This document shows, piece after piece, positions 1-10,905 of a DNA stretch of 64,000 nucleotides. The stretch is from the NCBI GenBank assembly GCA_002221725.1, contig NJFT01000104.1, positions 1 through 64,000 on the forward strand. Direction: 5' to 3'. The notes below the pieces were generated by a model. It ran no database searches, was not told the origin of the DNA, and saw only the letters and a program-made list of their open reading frames with translations. Within the stretch, counting starts at the first letter, position 1, and each line of letters begins with the position of its first letter. The position numbers and the translations under genes are program-made. Origin of the DNA: Scedosporium boydii. Taxonomy: Eukaryota; Ascomycota; Sordariomycetes; Microascales; Microascaceae.

Positions 1-1
1 G

Positions 2-48
<47 letters not shown>
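2..48. repeat. Poly-A tract at window start
   Basis: A run of 47 adenines directly at the edge of the window. No gene abuts it, so it is a low-complexity tract and not evidence of a retroposed gene by itself. Confidence 0.9.
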
Positions 49-50
<2 letters not shown>

Positions 51-389
51 ACAGGGGAAAATTAAAGGGCTCAGGAGTGCAGCAACATCTGCGGGACAAG
101 ATGCCAGCTCAACACCGCTTTTTGCAGAAGAGTAATAATGAAATAGCGTGAGGAGGGCAGGGCCGAGGCCTGACCATCCCAGCCAAGCCCGTCCACAAGG
201 CACTCGCAATGAATGGATCTTAACTGAAAAGAGAATCCTTCTGGAACGCCCACCATGGGGTGCTGCGGGGAATGCTTCCGGCCCATTAGTCCGCCAGAGA
301 AAGCTTCGCCTAATGCCGGGAAAGGAACTCGCAATTAGATTATTAGTCGTCGGATCCCTGAGGAGTTGAAAGGGACTCGTTCGTACAAA

Positions 390-748
390 GTACTTCGTAC
401 TCCTGTCTGTTACAGCGCCTTGTGACATCAATGCCCGACCGTAAACCATTGTTTCATAGGCGAATGACATTTCTGTCATGTACGGAGTACGAACCACAGC
501 CCTGCGATTTGTCCGACGTGTACGACGAACAGATACCCGTCAAGCTTCCGGTCCGTACGGAGCAGGTTCCGTGCCAGAGCTCACTGGCATGGTCACACGA
601 CTAAACACCCCCGCCCGCAAAGGAGATCAGAAGACCCGAAAGCCATGAACGGACTGGCCAGTGAGAGGAGGTACATGTCCGACATTGCACTCTCCGTATC
701 ACCTTAAGATGTTCGTCAATCGTACGGAGTACACTTCGTACTTCGTAC
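390..748. repeat. GTACGAAGTAC-type motif cluster
   Basis: Four copies seen directly: the reverse-complement form at 390-400, the GGA variant at 480-490 and 722-732, and another reverse-complement copy at 738-748, the last two separated by 5 bp. The outer GTAC arms are self-complementary, so a copy can fold into a 4-bp stem with a 3-nt loop. Confidence 0.7.
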
Positions 749-3044
749 CAGTCCTAGCCATTTGTAAGAGTACTACTAGTAGATTAGTAGGATGAGTTAA
801 TTGACTGCCGATCTGCCTGGTCTGTTGTCTTACCCAGACTCTTGGCCACATGGCAAACATGTGTCCCCGATCTGGGGTCATTGCCTGGTCTCTGGAATCC
901 CGAAGAGAACAATGTTTTGGAACGATTTACGAAGTAACAGATTAATTCCTACCTCGCCTCGGCGCTTGGCGTTTCCAGCTGGACAAGTGTGAGCTAGACT
1001 TCCAGGCTTGGAAGGAGGCATTGGGAGCTCGGCTTATTGCGTATGATTGTGAGAATACCTTTGTCAACTTGTAATAATTGGATGGAATCGGATTGGCGTC
1101 TGGTTGTGGGCTGGAAGGATGGCTGGTTCGTACTCATACTTCGAAATAACCCGGTTGTGCCGCAAATGTTCTGCAGAGAAGACATGTTCAATGACTTGAA
1201 TTGATCTGCTGAGACAACGTCAGATTGGTTCGCTGGGGAATGCTAAGGTAATGGGATCTTGGTAACAGTCTCAAGCATTTTAATTGGCCGTCCTTAAGGG
1301 CAGATCATCACTCCCGCCAACGGAACGGGACCTGCAGAACTACATCAGTATGACCTTTATTACTTCGTCCACGCGAAGCATTTTCTTGCTGAGAGTGCGT
1401 GTGCTGGTGTACGAAGTAATGATGAGAAGCTCCTTGCCTCTTCGCAAGCCCCTTTCCTTCGTAAATCTCGGTAGACGATCATCTCCTAGTCTTATTTCCT
1501 CAAGTCCCTTGGCGGGAGAAATTCAAATCACAAGTGATTGAAAAATCGAGGCACATTTGGCTGAGTGACAGGGGGGGAACCCTTGGAATCCTGTCAGTTC
1601 TGGCACCGATGAAGTCACCTTGCCACAAACGGTATGGCCGCCCCCAGCTGGTCACTTTTGTGCTTGTTCGCTGCGAAGGACCATAGATACTAACAAGGTT
1701 GTCGATCCTCGGTCGGTTAACCAAGACCGAATCCTGAGAGATTGGGGTCTTTAAAGAGAGCCCTAGTCGATCACCACGCGTCATGTTTCCCGTAATACGT
1801 TGGGGAGAAATCTGGCTGTCGGGTAGAAATTTCGGCTAGTGTCCGGAAGCAACGGCATCAGATTCTGTGATCCTGGCGTCCTCCTCAAGTATGTACGATG
1901 CACGCGCTGGGCGTAAACCGAAAGGCCTGGCGCAGGCGTACTTCGTAACCCCGAGGACTGTCGTCTGGAGGGCATGCAGAAGGTAAGTCGAATGCGAATG
2001 CTTGGCCGTACTTGCAGAGAGGAATGAGCGGTGACGAGGAGCACTTGGCTCATTTGATAGACCTGGGAGGCCAGAGGTATTAGCCCTCTTGTGCTGATCC
2101 CTCCATTGATACCATTGATAGGGGTTAATCCACGAGATCTCATTGATCAAGTGGTCACGAAGTAGTTTAACTCGGCCCTCCCGGCGCATTTCACTTCAGT
2201 CCAGGGACCGTTGTTGTTTCCGATCATGAACAATAAGCCTGATATTCGTACCTGTGTAGGTGGCGAGCTCTTGGCAAACATTAAATTGATTAGCAAGGTG
2301 ATAGACAGTTCTAGCACGATTTCATTGCGAAGTAAGACTGCCATCCGCCTGAGTTGGTGTCAATCTATTACCATCAATGCGAACCCCATGGGATGGCAGA
2401 AGTCCACCTAAGGTTACTATGCACATCGCACTCTGCGCTGTCTTCATCAGAGTTATAAAGTTGCCGAGTGAACAGGTTTGAGGTGTTCTGGAAGAATTCA
2501 GGGGATGTAGCGCTAAATAGATGGCGTTGAAGCTTGTTGCTTGATAGAAATGCTTGGCAGCTTCCACTACAATTTTATGTACACCACTGTACGAAGTAGG
2601 AAGTATGTACCTGTGTACGAAAGTACAATTAGCCCTACAATTAACCATTGAAGTCATCGATGATCCGTACGCAGCTTCCGCAACACTAGAAGTGCACCTT
2701 GACGGTTCAATTGATCTCAGTTGCAACCTGCGTGGTACATTGATCAATGTCGCGTCTCGCCTGCTCTGGAAGTCAGATGCGGCTGCCCTATATACTTCGT
2801 ACTTCCTTGTTCCTTCTTTATAAAGGCCATCAGGGACCGGGATCTACTGACCTCTCCAGCCGAAATGTGGATTCCACGACACAGCATGAGGTGCCCGGGG
2901 CCCCATCTCACATTCTCTCGAGAAAGGACGATGTGGAGACATTCACCCTTGCTGCCCTCTCTGAGGTAGAACAAAAGCACATGCCTTCGTTGTAGCCACG
3001 CTCTTCCCCGACAAGTCGAAGGAAGGCGTGGTCAAGACTACGAC

Positions 3045-3064
3045 GTACGAAGTATACGAAGTAC
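3045..3064. repeat. Tandem pair of GTACGAAGTA motifs
   Basis: Two head-to-tail copies of the 10-mer (3045-3054 and 3055-3064) with no spacer, inside gene-free DNA. Confidence 0.7.
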
Positions 3065-4259
3065 TTGATTCTTCTTCCCATGCGGGACCTTCACATGCGC
3101 GAGCTGATTGATGTTTTGTCAGTGGGTGGAGGATCGGGAAAGAACATGCTAGCTTCATGTTGTTTCTGGCCAGACAGCTAATTAATTAGATCAAGGAAGC
3201 TAGACCAGGAGCGACCTTTGCTGGAGCCTGGAGGTGATAGTAACAGCCCAACAATGAATAAACTCCATACGAATGCGGGTTAGTTGAACTCCGTTTGTTC
3301 TATCAACTTGGACATGACGAATAAGTAAGTTTCCGCGTGCCGCACTGGCAGCGCATGCTCTTGCTTCGTACTCCAGAGACTGTTCATGAATCCAATCAGC
3401 AGCACCTCGTGTAGCGTTGGAAGTCAACTGTGTGGTACAAGTACGTACTGCTGGCAGCCTAGGCCATCGCTGAGTCGTTGACTGAGTGAGACGCTGCGAT
3501 TTTGACTTGACCGATTCGCATCGACCCGTTGGAATTGCTCCGTCCAGTTGTCAGCCCACATTGATAGTGTCTGACGCTGACCTACCAGGTTGTCTGGACC
3601 AGGCACTCCCCATCCCCACACTCCCCCTGCTGGCCCAGGCCCCTGGGACCGCCTTTTGAAATTATGCAACAGAAACGCCCAAGCTCAGCCAGGCTCGGAC
3701 TTTGCTTCGTACACGACAAAGTATTTGATGCGTGAAGGTAACAATCTAATCGAGCTTAGACTGGGCCCATGCCGACCGCTCGACCACTGGTGTTGAAACC
3801 CCCCAATCGACCCTGGCTTGCAAAAGTGTCAACGAGCCTGTTGCTCCCTCCTCTGGAACTGTTCCCTCGTCCCACTGCCTTATCCGACCCACGAGTCCCA
3901 CTTGACGCCAATAATCCCATGCCCCAGCCTACACTACTACACCCTACAAGTACATTACATCTGCACACTGCATAGTGTCCCACGACTTTGCACTTCGTTC
4001 CTTCACTTCGGACATTGATTCTCCTCAGTTCCTCTCTTTGGTTAGCGGTTTAGAGCGGACGTACCGTCGGCACCCCTTAGCTCAATACTTCTCCGACAAG
4101 TCTCCTCCGTTGTCGCCGCCTGCTCTCCTCTTCGTCCTTCGATCTAACTACAATTGTAGCACAACTATGTCTTACCGTTGTTACCCCTCCACCTAATTTC
4201 GCACAAAACCAATCTCTCAGCCCGACCCGACCTTAACCCTCTTGTCGCGGCCTTCTTTC

Positions 4260-5165
4260 ACACATCCCCAAAATGAGATGAGCTGCCGCATCTAACACCC
4301 ACACCGCTCGCCATCCACCATTCCCGACTTCTCAGGAACAACCACATAGACCCTTATACCATTGACTAGAGCCACTGTGGCGAGTTCGAGTTTCCAATCA
4401 TTGGTAATTCGCAACTCTTGCCCACATTTGACCCACTTCTATTGTTCGGCTTCGTATCAAAATAGTATCGGCCTCCAACGCCCATCTTCTTCGCGCATAC
4501 TTCGAGAAAACCGCCAACCCCCTCTCCGTTTTGACCCATTCCTCCTACGTGGCGTGGGCTTCCTTGTGTGTCTGGACATTCCGTGACGGCATTCGACTAT
4601 ATCGGTCCACCTATATCTTCCGAGCTTGACGCATTTAATCCTTCTCAGCCGGCGGCTCCTTCACCGGCCCAACCAACACAAGCGCTTCACACCGCGAGTT
4701 CTATTATTCCAATCGATCCATCACATTTGGGTCTTGTGAACCACTGTGGCTGCGAGCACGATCCTGGCTCTATTCCTGAACTCTGCTGTGTGCCCCCGAT
4801 AACACCATCCAGTTTGCGCTCGTCATCCTTTCCCCAGTCTTCCTTCCTTCTGGCCAACTCGATTGTTTTTTCTTTGGAATTAAAACCTGGGTGACTATTT
4901 CACCTATTCTTCAGCACGGCCCTCTGCCTCTTTGCTGCTGGGAACACTCCCTAGATCCGGACCAAATCTCTCTAAGCATTTCGAGCGATCATGAGTGCCC
5001 AACCTTCACTTTAGTGGTACATGTAGGGCATTTTAGAAGCTCTACCAATCACATAACCCTTGACTAGCGAGGACCATCTCCTGAGACCGGCGGACCTGTG
5101 CTCACCGCCCATTCTCGGCTTCGAGGCTGTTCTGCTGGTGTTGTTGAGCCAGTCCACGCGCAGGG
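4260..5165 (+). promoter_or_regulatory. Long CT-rich leader before regulator gene
   Basis: Strongly pyrimidine-rich on the plus strand and leading straight into the ATG at 5166. This is the usual look of a fungal promoter and 5' leader. Several short upstream ATG frames occur in it (for example from 4362 and 4568), which could act as upstream ORFs; that role is inferred only. Confidence 0.35.
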
Positions 5166-6913
5166 ATGGATCCCTCGCATATGATTCTACCCAAGGGGTT
5201 TGTGGTAAACTCCCAGGACATCTACAAGGAAGTTGCAAGTTATCCTACGGTCCCTCCCGAGAAAATAAAGGAATACTGGAAGGGTAAGTCTGCTGGCTCC
5301 TTGCTCCTCCCTCTGTTTTACAGCTTGGTCATGAACATCATGGCCCGGCCTGTAGGTTTACCGCTTGCGTCTCGATAGTTCGCGAGTATCTGATTTCCCT
5401 TTCTTCTGCTCTTTAGTGTATACTACAACGTTTCGTCGACTAATCGACCCTACTGCGAATCGTTTGGAGAATTTCTGGTGGCATGTCTGGGGAAGTGACC
5501 GCAAATACTTGAGTGGAACAGTTCTCGCAAAGCTGTTCGAAGAAATCTCGACCGGCCCGACCATTGCACCTATACCGGGACCCCCGAACAGATGGGAGCC
5601 CCCCGTGGTAATTCTCACTCTTTTGCATCGAGCATTCATCTCCCTTGGCTGAGAAACCGCATACTAACCTTTCTTTCAAGTTTGGGGACCGGCCACCGCC
5701 CTGGGAGTTGAGACGCCAAGCTGAGAAGGCGAGTGCCGAGGAAGCCTCAAAGACGACTAGTGCTTCAAAACCTCAACAAGGCGCGGACACGACGCCATCG
5801 AATCCAACGAAGCCTAGTGCTGAGGAGACCTCAGCTCCGGTGGCAGGCTCATCATCCTCCAAACACACTCAGGCACCACCACCTCACCCAATTCTGAAGA
5901 AGTCCCGAGGCGACTCGAAATCAGGACCTCGGCCGACAGCACGCTTTGTAGTCCCCGATGTCGACGACAGCAAGGATGACGGGGAGGCATCTTCGGGAAG
6001 TGCATCAACCGCAGGAACGGACACGCGGAAATCATCTTCTCCAGCTAAATCCGAGAAGCGAAAGACTTCGGCACATACTAAACGGTTCCACGCATCGATC
6101 GGGACAAAACGACGACCAGCCCTGCCCCGACGGATTAGCTCCCAGTCCTCGACGGCTTCGGATACAGCATCCAAGGAAGATGTGCCCGGCAGCTCAAGGC
6201 ACCATGGAGCCCAGCACCCTGTTGCCCCTATTGCCGAACAGTCGGGTGATCAGAGCTCAGCTAGCAGCGCAGGGTCTACTGCCTCGTCACGACGAGGCTT
6301 GAGTGCCAAGGCAGCCGGAAAGCGCCCTGCACCTAAGCAGCCGACGGAGGAAAGGATACCTACGCATCATCAACCGGCGGACCTTACATCCACCTCACAT
6401 CCGCCCGACAAGTCCCGGGAGCAGAAGCAGATAGACACCGTACCTGAAAAAGCCAAAGCTAACTTAAGCCATGACGCTAGCCCCGTCAAGCTCGATCGGA
6501 CACAGAGCACGGAGTTCAGGCGGACACCTCAAGGGCGGACGACTCTTCCCAGGTCGCAGTCTCATATTGAGCTGAAGGGCACAAGCATGGGCTCGAGTAA
6601 ATCATTGCGGCGCGCCCTAGCCGCCGAACCGACCGCATCGACAACGACGGTTGCGGCACTTGGCACGATTATCGATATCAACAGAAACGAAGTTCCTTGG
6701 CCTGGAGCATCGACAGCGGAAAGTCCGGAGGGAGCGCCCAGTTATCGCCTACCCCGAGGGCCGTCTGCGACGTCTCTGCTCGAAACTCGACTGATGCCTA
6801 CCCCACCAAGCGCGACGCCAGAAGTTCCGCTAGCACGGACAAAGAGTCAACTCACTCTTCTTCTCGAAAGAGAAAAGGGCAGGCTTGGTGACAAGTCTCG
6901 GTCGAAGCATTAA
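5166..6913 (+). CDS. AreA GATA-like domain / DUF3295-type regulator
   Basis: Model join(5166..5283, 5417..5607, 5681..6913), 513 aa. Donors GTAAGT at 5284 and GTAATT at 5608; acceptors CTTTAG and TTCAAG, with a CTAAC branch in intron 2; all exons join in frame. The N-terminal ~100 residues hold a Trp-rich segment (WKVY near 38, then RLENFWWHVWG around 53-63) followed by PGPPNRWEPP and FGDRPPPWELRRQ. I recognise this as the fungal domain annotated 'nitrogen regulatory protein AreA, GATA-like' (PF08550). The middle is Ser/Pro/Lys-rich and disordered. The C-terminus carries RTKSQLTLLLEREK, typical of the DUF3295 tail of this family. No zinc finger is visible, so it is probably not a DNA binder itself. 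A role in nutrient or stress regulation is inferred from the family name only. Confidence 0.75.
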
Positions 6914-9056
6914 TGCCGTGTAATATTTAATCTCGGGGACAACCGACTAGATCTCCGTTCTTAACTCTAGCCACGGCCTACGAATACGAATAGCCCCTAC
7001 TTTGCATCTACCTATTTAGCATTGTTGAACGGGAGTTGGAAGGCGTTTATTTTCTTGTTGTGTCTTTCAGATATCACTTATATTGACCGAATAACACTTT
7101 TTAGTTCTGATGCTTTTTTTCTTCTTTTCTTTTGCATCTTTTCTGTTCTCTTTCAGCTGAATGGCGTGTTGTCAGGGGAATATTAGCAAGGCAAGCGAGG
7201 GGTTTAAGGATCTGTTCGATTCAAAGGTGATTAGAATTTGCTTTTTTTTTTTGCTATCCCGCGTCATTCCCCCTTTTTTTTTTTTTTTTTTTCTTTATCT
7301 CGGATCATTCTAGTTCAACACTTTGAGAAATCTTCTCTAAGCATATCTAGCGGGGTTCAGTCATGGGTAGTCTCTATGGCGTACTAAAAATAAAAAAAAG
7401 AATATATGGTGGCTCGTCCATAGATGCGGAATCTGAAAATTGGTGGTTTTGACTCCTGTTCTACTCCGCCCATTCCGTTCCCCCCACCCCCCCTAGTGGT
7501 AATTGTAAGTTCTTTGGGAGGCTGAAAACAGTGAGGGTTACGCGATACTTGTTTGTACTTCGTACGGATCATAGCAGTTTCTTCGCTTCGATGCTTTTGT
7601 CGCACCTTGACTCCTCACCCCCCTCCCCCCGGCTCGTTACATCGGACGACGCGGAGGCTCTGACGTGCGTGGGGGTTCGGGGACATGAGGGCTGAGATTT
7701 CCCCTCCCAAACCCCACGCGCTGTTGGAGGAAACGGTCGATAGTCTCCATGAACCCCGGGATTATGTGTTTTGGGCAAGCGAGTGCGATGACGAGACATA
7801 GATCGCGTGGAGTGGACTGAAGGCCGCGACCACTTTCCTCCGATATTAGTGATGAATACTATCGGGAATCTAATTACATGGTTCGGGGGGAGGGTAGAAG
7901 GCGCGACTCTTTTTGGAAGAATAGACTCATTCACCTGTCGACACGGCGCGTCCTGTTTTCGGATGTCGACATCGGGAGCTGGGACCCGTTGGACTGTTCG
8001 TCCACTCTGATGAGAGTGTGCCACACTCACCATAAAAAAACGTCTCAGCCGCATTGGATTTTCACTCTTCACTTTAGGTTTGGTTGCAATGGTGCTTAGG
8101 TCGAGGATATTGTCATCATGTCTCTCTGGCAGCATGCTAGTTGTCGATTTCGGTAGCCAATAGCACTGATTTCATCGCCAGACACTCAAGAGAGTCGAAT
8201 ATCGATTCAGTGACCTGCACGGCACGGCGAAAGGATCTCAAGTTCACGAGAGAGAATCACTCTATTCGGCGGGTTGGGACGCGTTTGCAGGGGAGGATCC
8301 TCCCTGTACCAAAATTGCCCCCTGGGGAGAATGCCGTATTCGGAATGCCCTCCGACTGTTGCGCGCTATACGGATCTCCAAGGTTAAAGATATCCCACCA
8401 GCTTCCCAAAGTGGATCTAGACAGCACAAAGTGGTTCTCGAGATTCCAGGCTGCCTTTCGGTTTCCCCTTCCAGCAGCTCAGCGAGATACCATTCGCGAA
8501 ATCTGGTATCATCCAGATCAAGTTCCCGCCTTCCATATCGGGCTAAGGGCTTGGCTGGCGTCATTGGGTATCTGACTGCTGGGTCTTCTACGAGGGATTT
8601 CTTGTCTTCGGGAGTTCCGCGTTTGTGCTGGCGGGGGGTGGGGAAGAAACTTGGAAGCGAATCTGGGGATCTGGGGTTTCTAGTGTATATATATATATAG
8701 TTTAGTGCCTTAAAAGTTAAATAAAGGGGAAGATTTATGTGGAGGCGATGGATGAGAAGTCGAGTCGTTTCGTCCTTGGTTCCTGGACGGGTCTTCCAGG
8801 ATTTGCTGGGTTCCTAGATAAGTCGGTGTTCCTTGTAGGTGTGCTTCACTTCCACACAACCCCCGGAATTGTTCTCCGGGCCGAGAAGCAATCGGTACGA
8901 AACCTAGACGAAGAGGCAAACACCTTCTCTCGTACACACGCCTACACATACAGCCTACACGGGCACGCATTTAACGCCGTCAAGGATAGCGAGGTCATAT
9001 ACAATAATTTAACTACATCCTAGAAGGCGATTTGTCTTGACAGATCAGCACTTTGT
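6914..9056. other. Convergent intergenic region, no gene seen
   Basis: Tail-to-tail spacer of 2.1 kb between the regulator and the IVD gene. It contains T-rich tracts (for example near 7230-7290), one GTACTTCGTAC motif at 7555-7565 and a TA repeat near 8685-8699. Open frames of 100-190 codons occur (7569-8135 minus, 8141-8575 plus), but they have no recognisable domain and no splice-supported extension. Confidence 0.5.
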
Positions 9057-9189
9057 TCATTGGGCAAAATGGGCGTACTCCTTGTTAAACGCCCTGCCGA
9101 TAACCATCCTCCTGATCTCGGAAGTTCCAGCTCCAATCTCATAAAGTTTCGCGCTGTGGTAAAAGGAAAAGGCGAGTTAGTGCATGATA

Positions 9190-9226
<37 letters not shown>

Positions 9227-10459
9227 GCTCGTTGACAAAATGAGCTTGTAGGGGATAAGAACTTACTCCCTGAGGATCCTCGAGGCGGGCATCTCCTCGG
9301 TGTAACCCATGCCGCCAAGGACCTGCACGCAGTCGAGAGCGCACTCAGTCGCCCTCTCGGCAGCGTATAATATCGCACCAGCACAATCCTGGGTCTTGAT
9401 AAGGCGCTCCTCATCGACAGCCTTAGCCGTGGCATACGTGTACGCCCTGGACACCTGAAGCTTAGTGTACATGTCCGCCAGCTTTCCTTGCAGGAACTGG
9501 TTGTGGGCGATGGGTTGGCCGAACTGCTTTCGCGTGTGGGCGAAAGGCAGCGCCACGTCCAAGCTGGCCTGCATCAAGCCGAGAGGTCCAGCGCTGAGGA
9601 CCAGCCGCTCGAGGTCGAGTCCCTCCATGAGGACGCGGACTCCTCCGTTCACCTTGCCCAACACGTTCTCCTTGGGCACGAAGACGTCGTCAAAGTTGAG
9701 CTCTCCCGTGTTGCTGCCCCTCATGCCCATCTTGTCGAGCTTCCGCGCGCAGCTGAAGCCCTTCTGGTCGGTCTCGACAATAAAGGCCGTGATGCCCTTG
9801 GAGCCCTTATCAGGCTCGGTCTTGGCGTAGACGACGATGATGTCGGCATCGGGTCCGTTGGTGATCCACATCTTGGAGCCGTTGATGAGGTAGCCACCGT
9901 CAACCTCCTTCGCGGAGGTGCGCATGCTGACGACGTCGCTGCCGGATCCCGACTCGGACATGGCAAGCGCACCGACCTTCGTACCCGCGATCAGGTCGGG
10001 GAGGTATCTCGCCTTCTGCTCGGGCGAGCCATTGAGTTGCAGCTGGTTCACGCAAAGCTGAGAGTGAGCGGCGTAGCTGAGGGCAATGGAGCCAGATGCA
10101 CGAGAGAGCTCCTCCATGACGATGACGTGCGCCTGATATCCCAATCCCAGACCACCGACATCCTCATCTGCAGTAATACCGAGGAGACCAGCATCTCCAA
10201 GCTTCTTCCACATCTCCGGGGGGAACGCATTGGTCTTGTCCGTGCGGGCGGCGACCTCCTCGGGAATCTCGCGGCGCGTAAAGTCCTGAACACGATCGCG
10301 TAGCTCAGATAGATCGGCCGCCGAGGGCGCTTCGAAGTTCTTGGGGTGCTTGTTGGAGTGGAAGCGAGTTTGGCAGGTGGGGAGGAGGGACGATCGGACG
10401 ACCGATTGGAGGCAGGCAGGCCGCCTTGCCAGGGACCGGAGTGTTACTGAAGAAGCCAT
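9057..10459 (-). CDS. IVD: Isovaleryl-CoA dehydrogenase, mitochondrial
   Basis: Model complement(join(9057..9153, 9267..10459)), 429 aa. It oxidises isovaleryl-CoA to 3-methylcrotonyl-CoA in leucine breakdown, using FAD and passing electrons to ETF in the mitochondrial matrix. The first ~35 residues are rich in Arg and Ser without acids, as in a presequence. Acyl-CoA dehydrogenase signatures follow: [11 protein letters not shown] near 166-176 and [13 protein letters not shown] near 280-292, where Glu284 fits the IVD-specific catalytic base position. The intron donor GTAAGT at 9266 and acceptor CACAG restore [17 protein letters not shown], the family C-terminus. The intron contains a 31-nt poly-T upstream of a perfect CTAAC branch site. 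Divergent partner of the MCC beta gene, which acts on its product. Confidence 0.96.
9191..9221. repeat. 31-nt homopolymer inside IVD intron
   Basis: Poly-A on the plus strand, that is poly-T in the transcribed sense of the IVD gene. It sits upstream of the branch site. Confidence 0.9.
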
Positions 10460-10905
10460 GGAGTAGGATGTGAGCTTTTCTCTCGAATTTTCAAATTACT
10501 ACAGAATTTTGGATCTTGGAAGGAAAACGGGAGGATGGCTGGATGGGAAACTCAATCGCAGAAAAATAATAATTGAACGCTGGCTGGGCTTCCTTCGGTA
10601 TTCTGGAAGTGAAGATCTACGCTGCCGAGGCTGTCCCTGGCAAAGCGATGTGGCTCGCCCACTTACGGATCAGGTCGGCTTAATGCGGCTGTCTGCGGTT
10701 ATCCAACCAATGCCGAAGCAATCAAGGACGTCACCGGCTCTAGATCACGGCTCACGGCTTCCCACACCAATTGGGGACCCCACGACGACGCGATTTTATT
10801 TCCTTCGTCTCGTCCCCCTTCTCAATTGATTTCCAATTGAAGCCGTGCAAATCTCGATCATTCCTCCATCCAACTGCCATCTCTCTCCTCCCAATTCTTC
10901 CGAAA
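10460..10905. promoter_or_regulatory. Shared divergent promoter IVD / MCCB
   Basis: 446 bp separate the two start codons. Two CCAAT pentamers are visible (10707-10711 and 10767-10771, the second within the palindrome CCAATTGG), candidate sites for the HAP/CBF complex. A bidirectional promoter for co-regulated leucine catabolism is inferred from the layout; no pathway-specific activator site can be named from sequence alone. Confidence 0.55.

Larger units (their letters stand above)
49..4259. other. Gene-free stretch rich in GTACGAAGTAC motifs
   Basis: About 4.2 kb in which I see no credible gene. Open frames are short, overlap on both strands and show no coding pattern or splice-supported joins. 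The stretch is notable for repeated short motifs of the type GTACGAAGTAC / GTACGGAGTAC in both orientations, at 390, 480, 722, 738, 1409, 1938, 2589, 2793, 3045 and 3055. The block from about 3580 becomes CT-rich. Confidence 0.6.

Noticed and set aside
7569..8135. 188-codon minus-strand frame
   Set aside because: Arg/Ser/Pro-rich composition typical of non-coding GC-rich DNA, with no intron signals or recognisable motif.
9488..10303. 271-codon open frame antisense to IVD
   Set aside because: Shadow frame created by the strong codon bias of IVD; no domain and IVD is certain.
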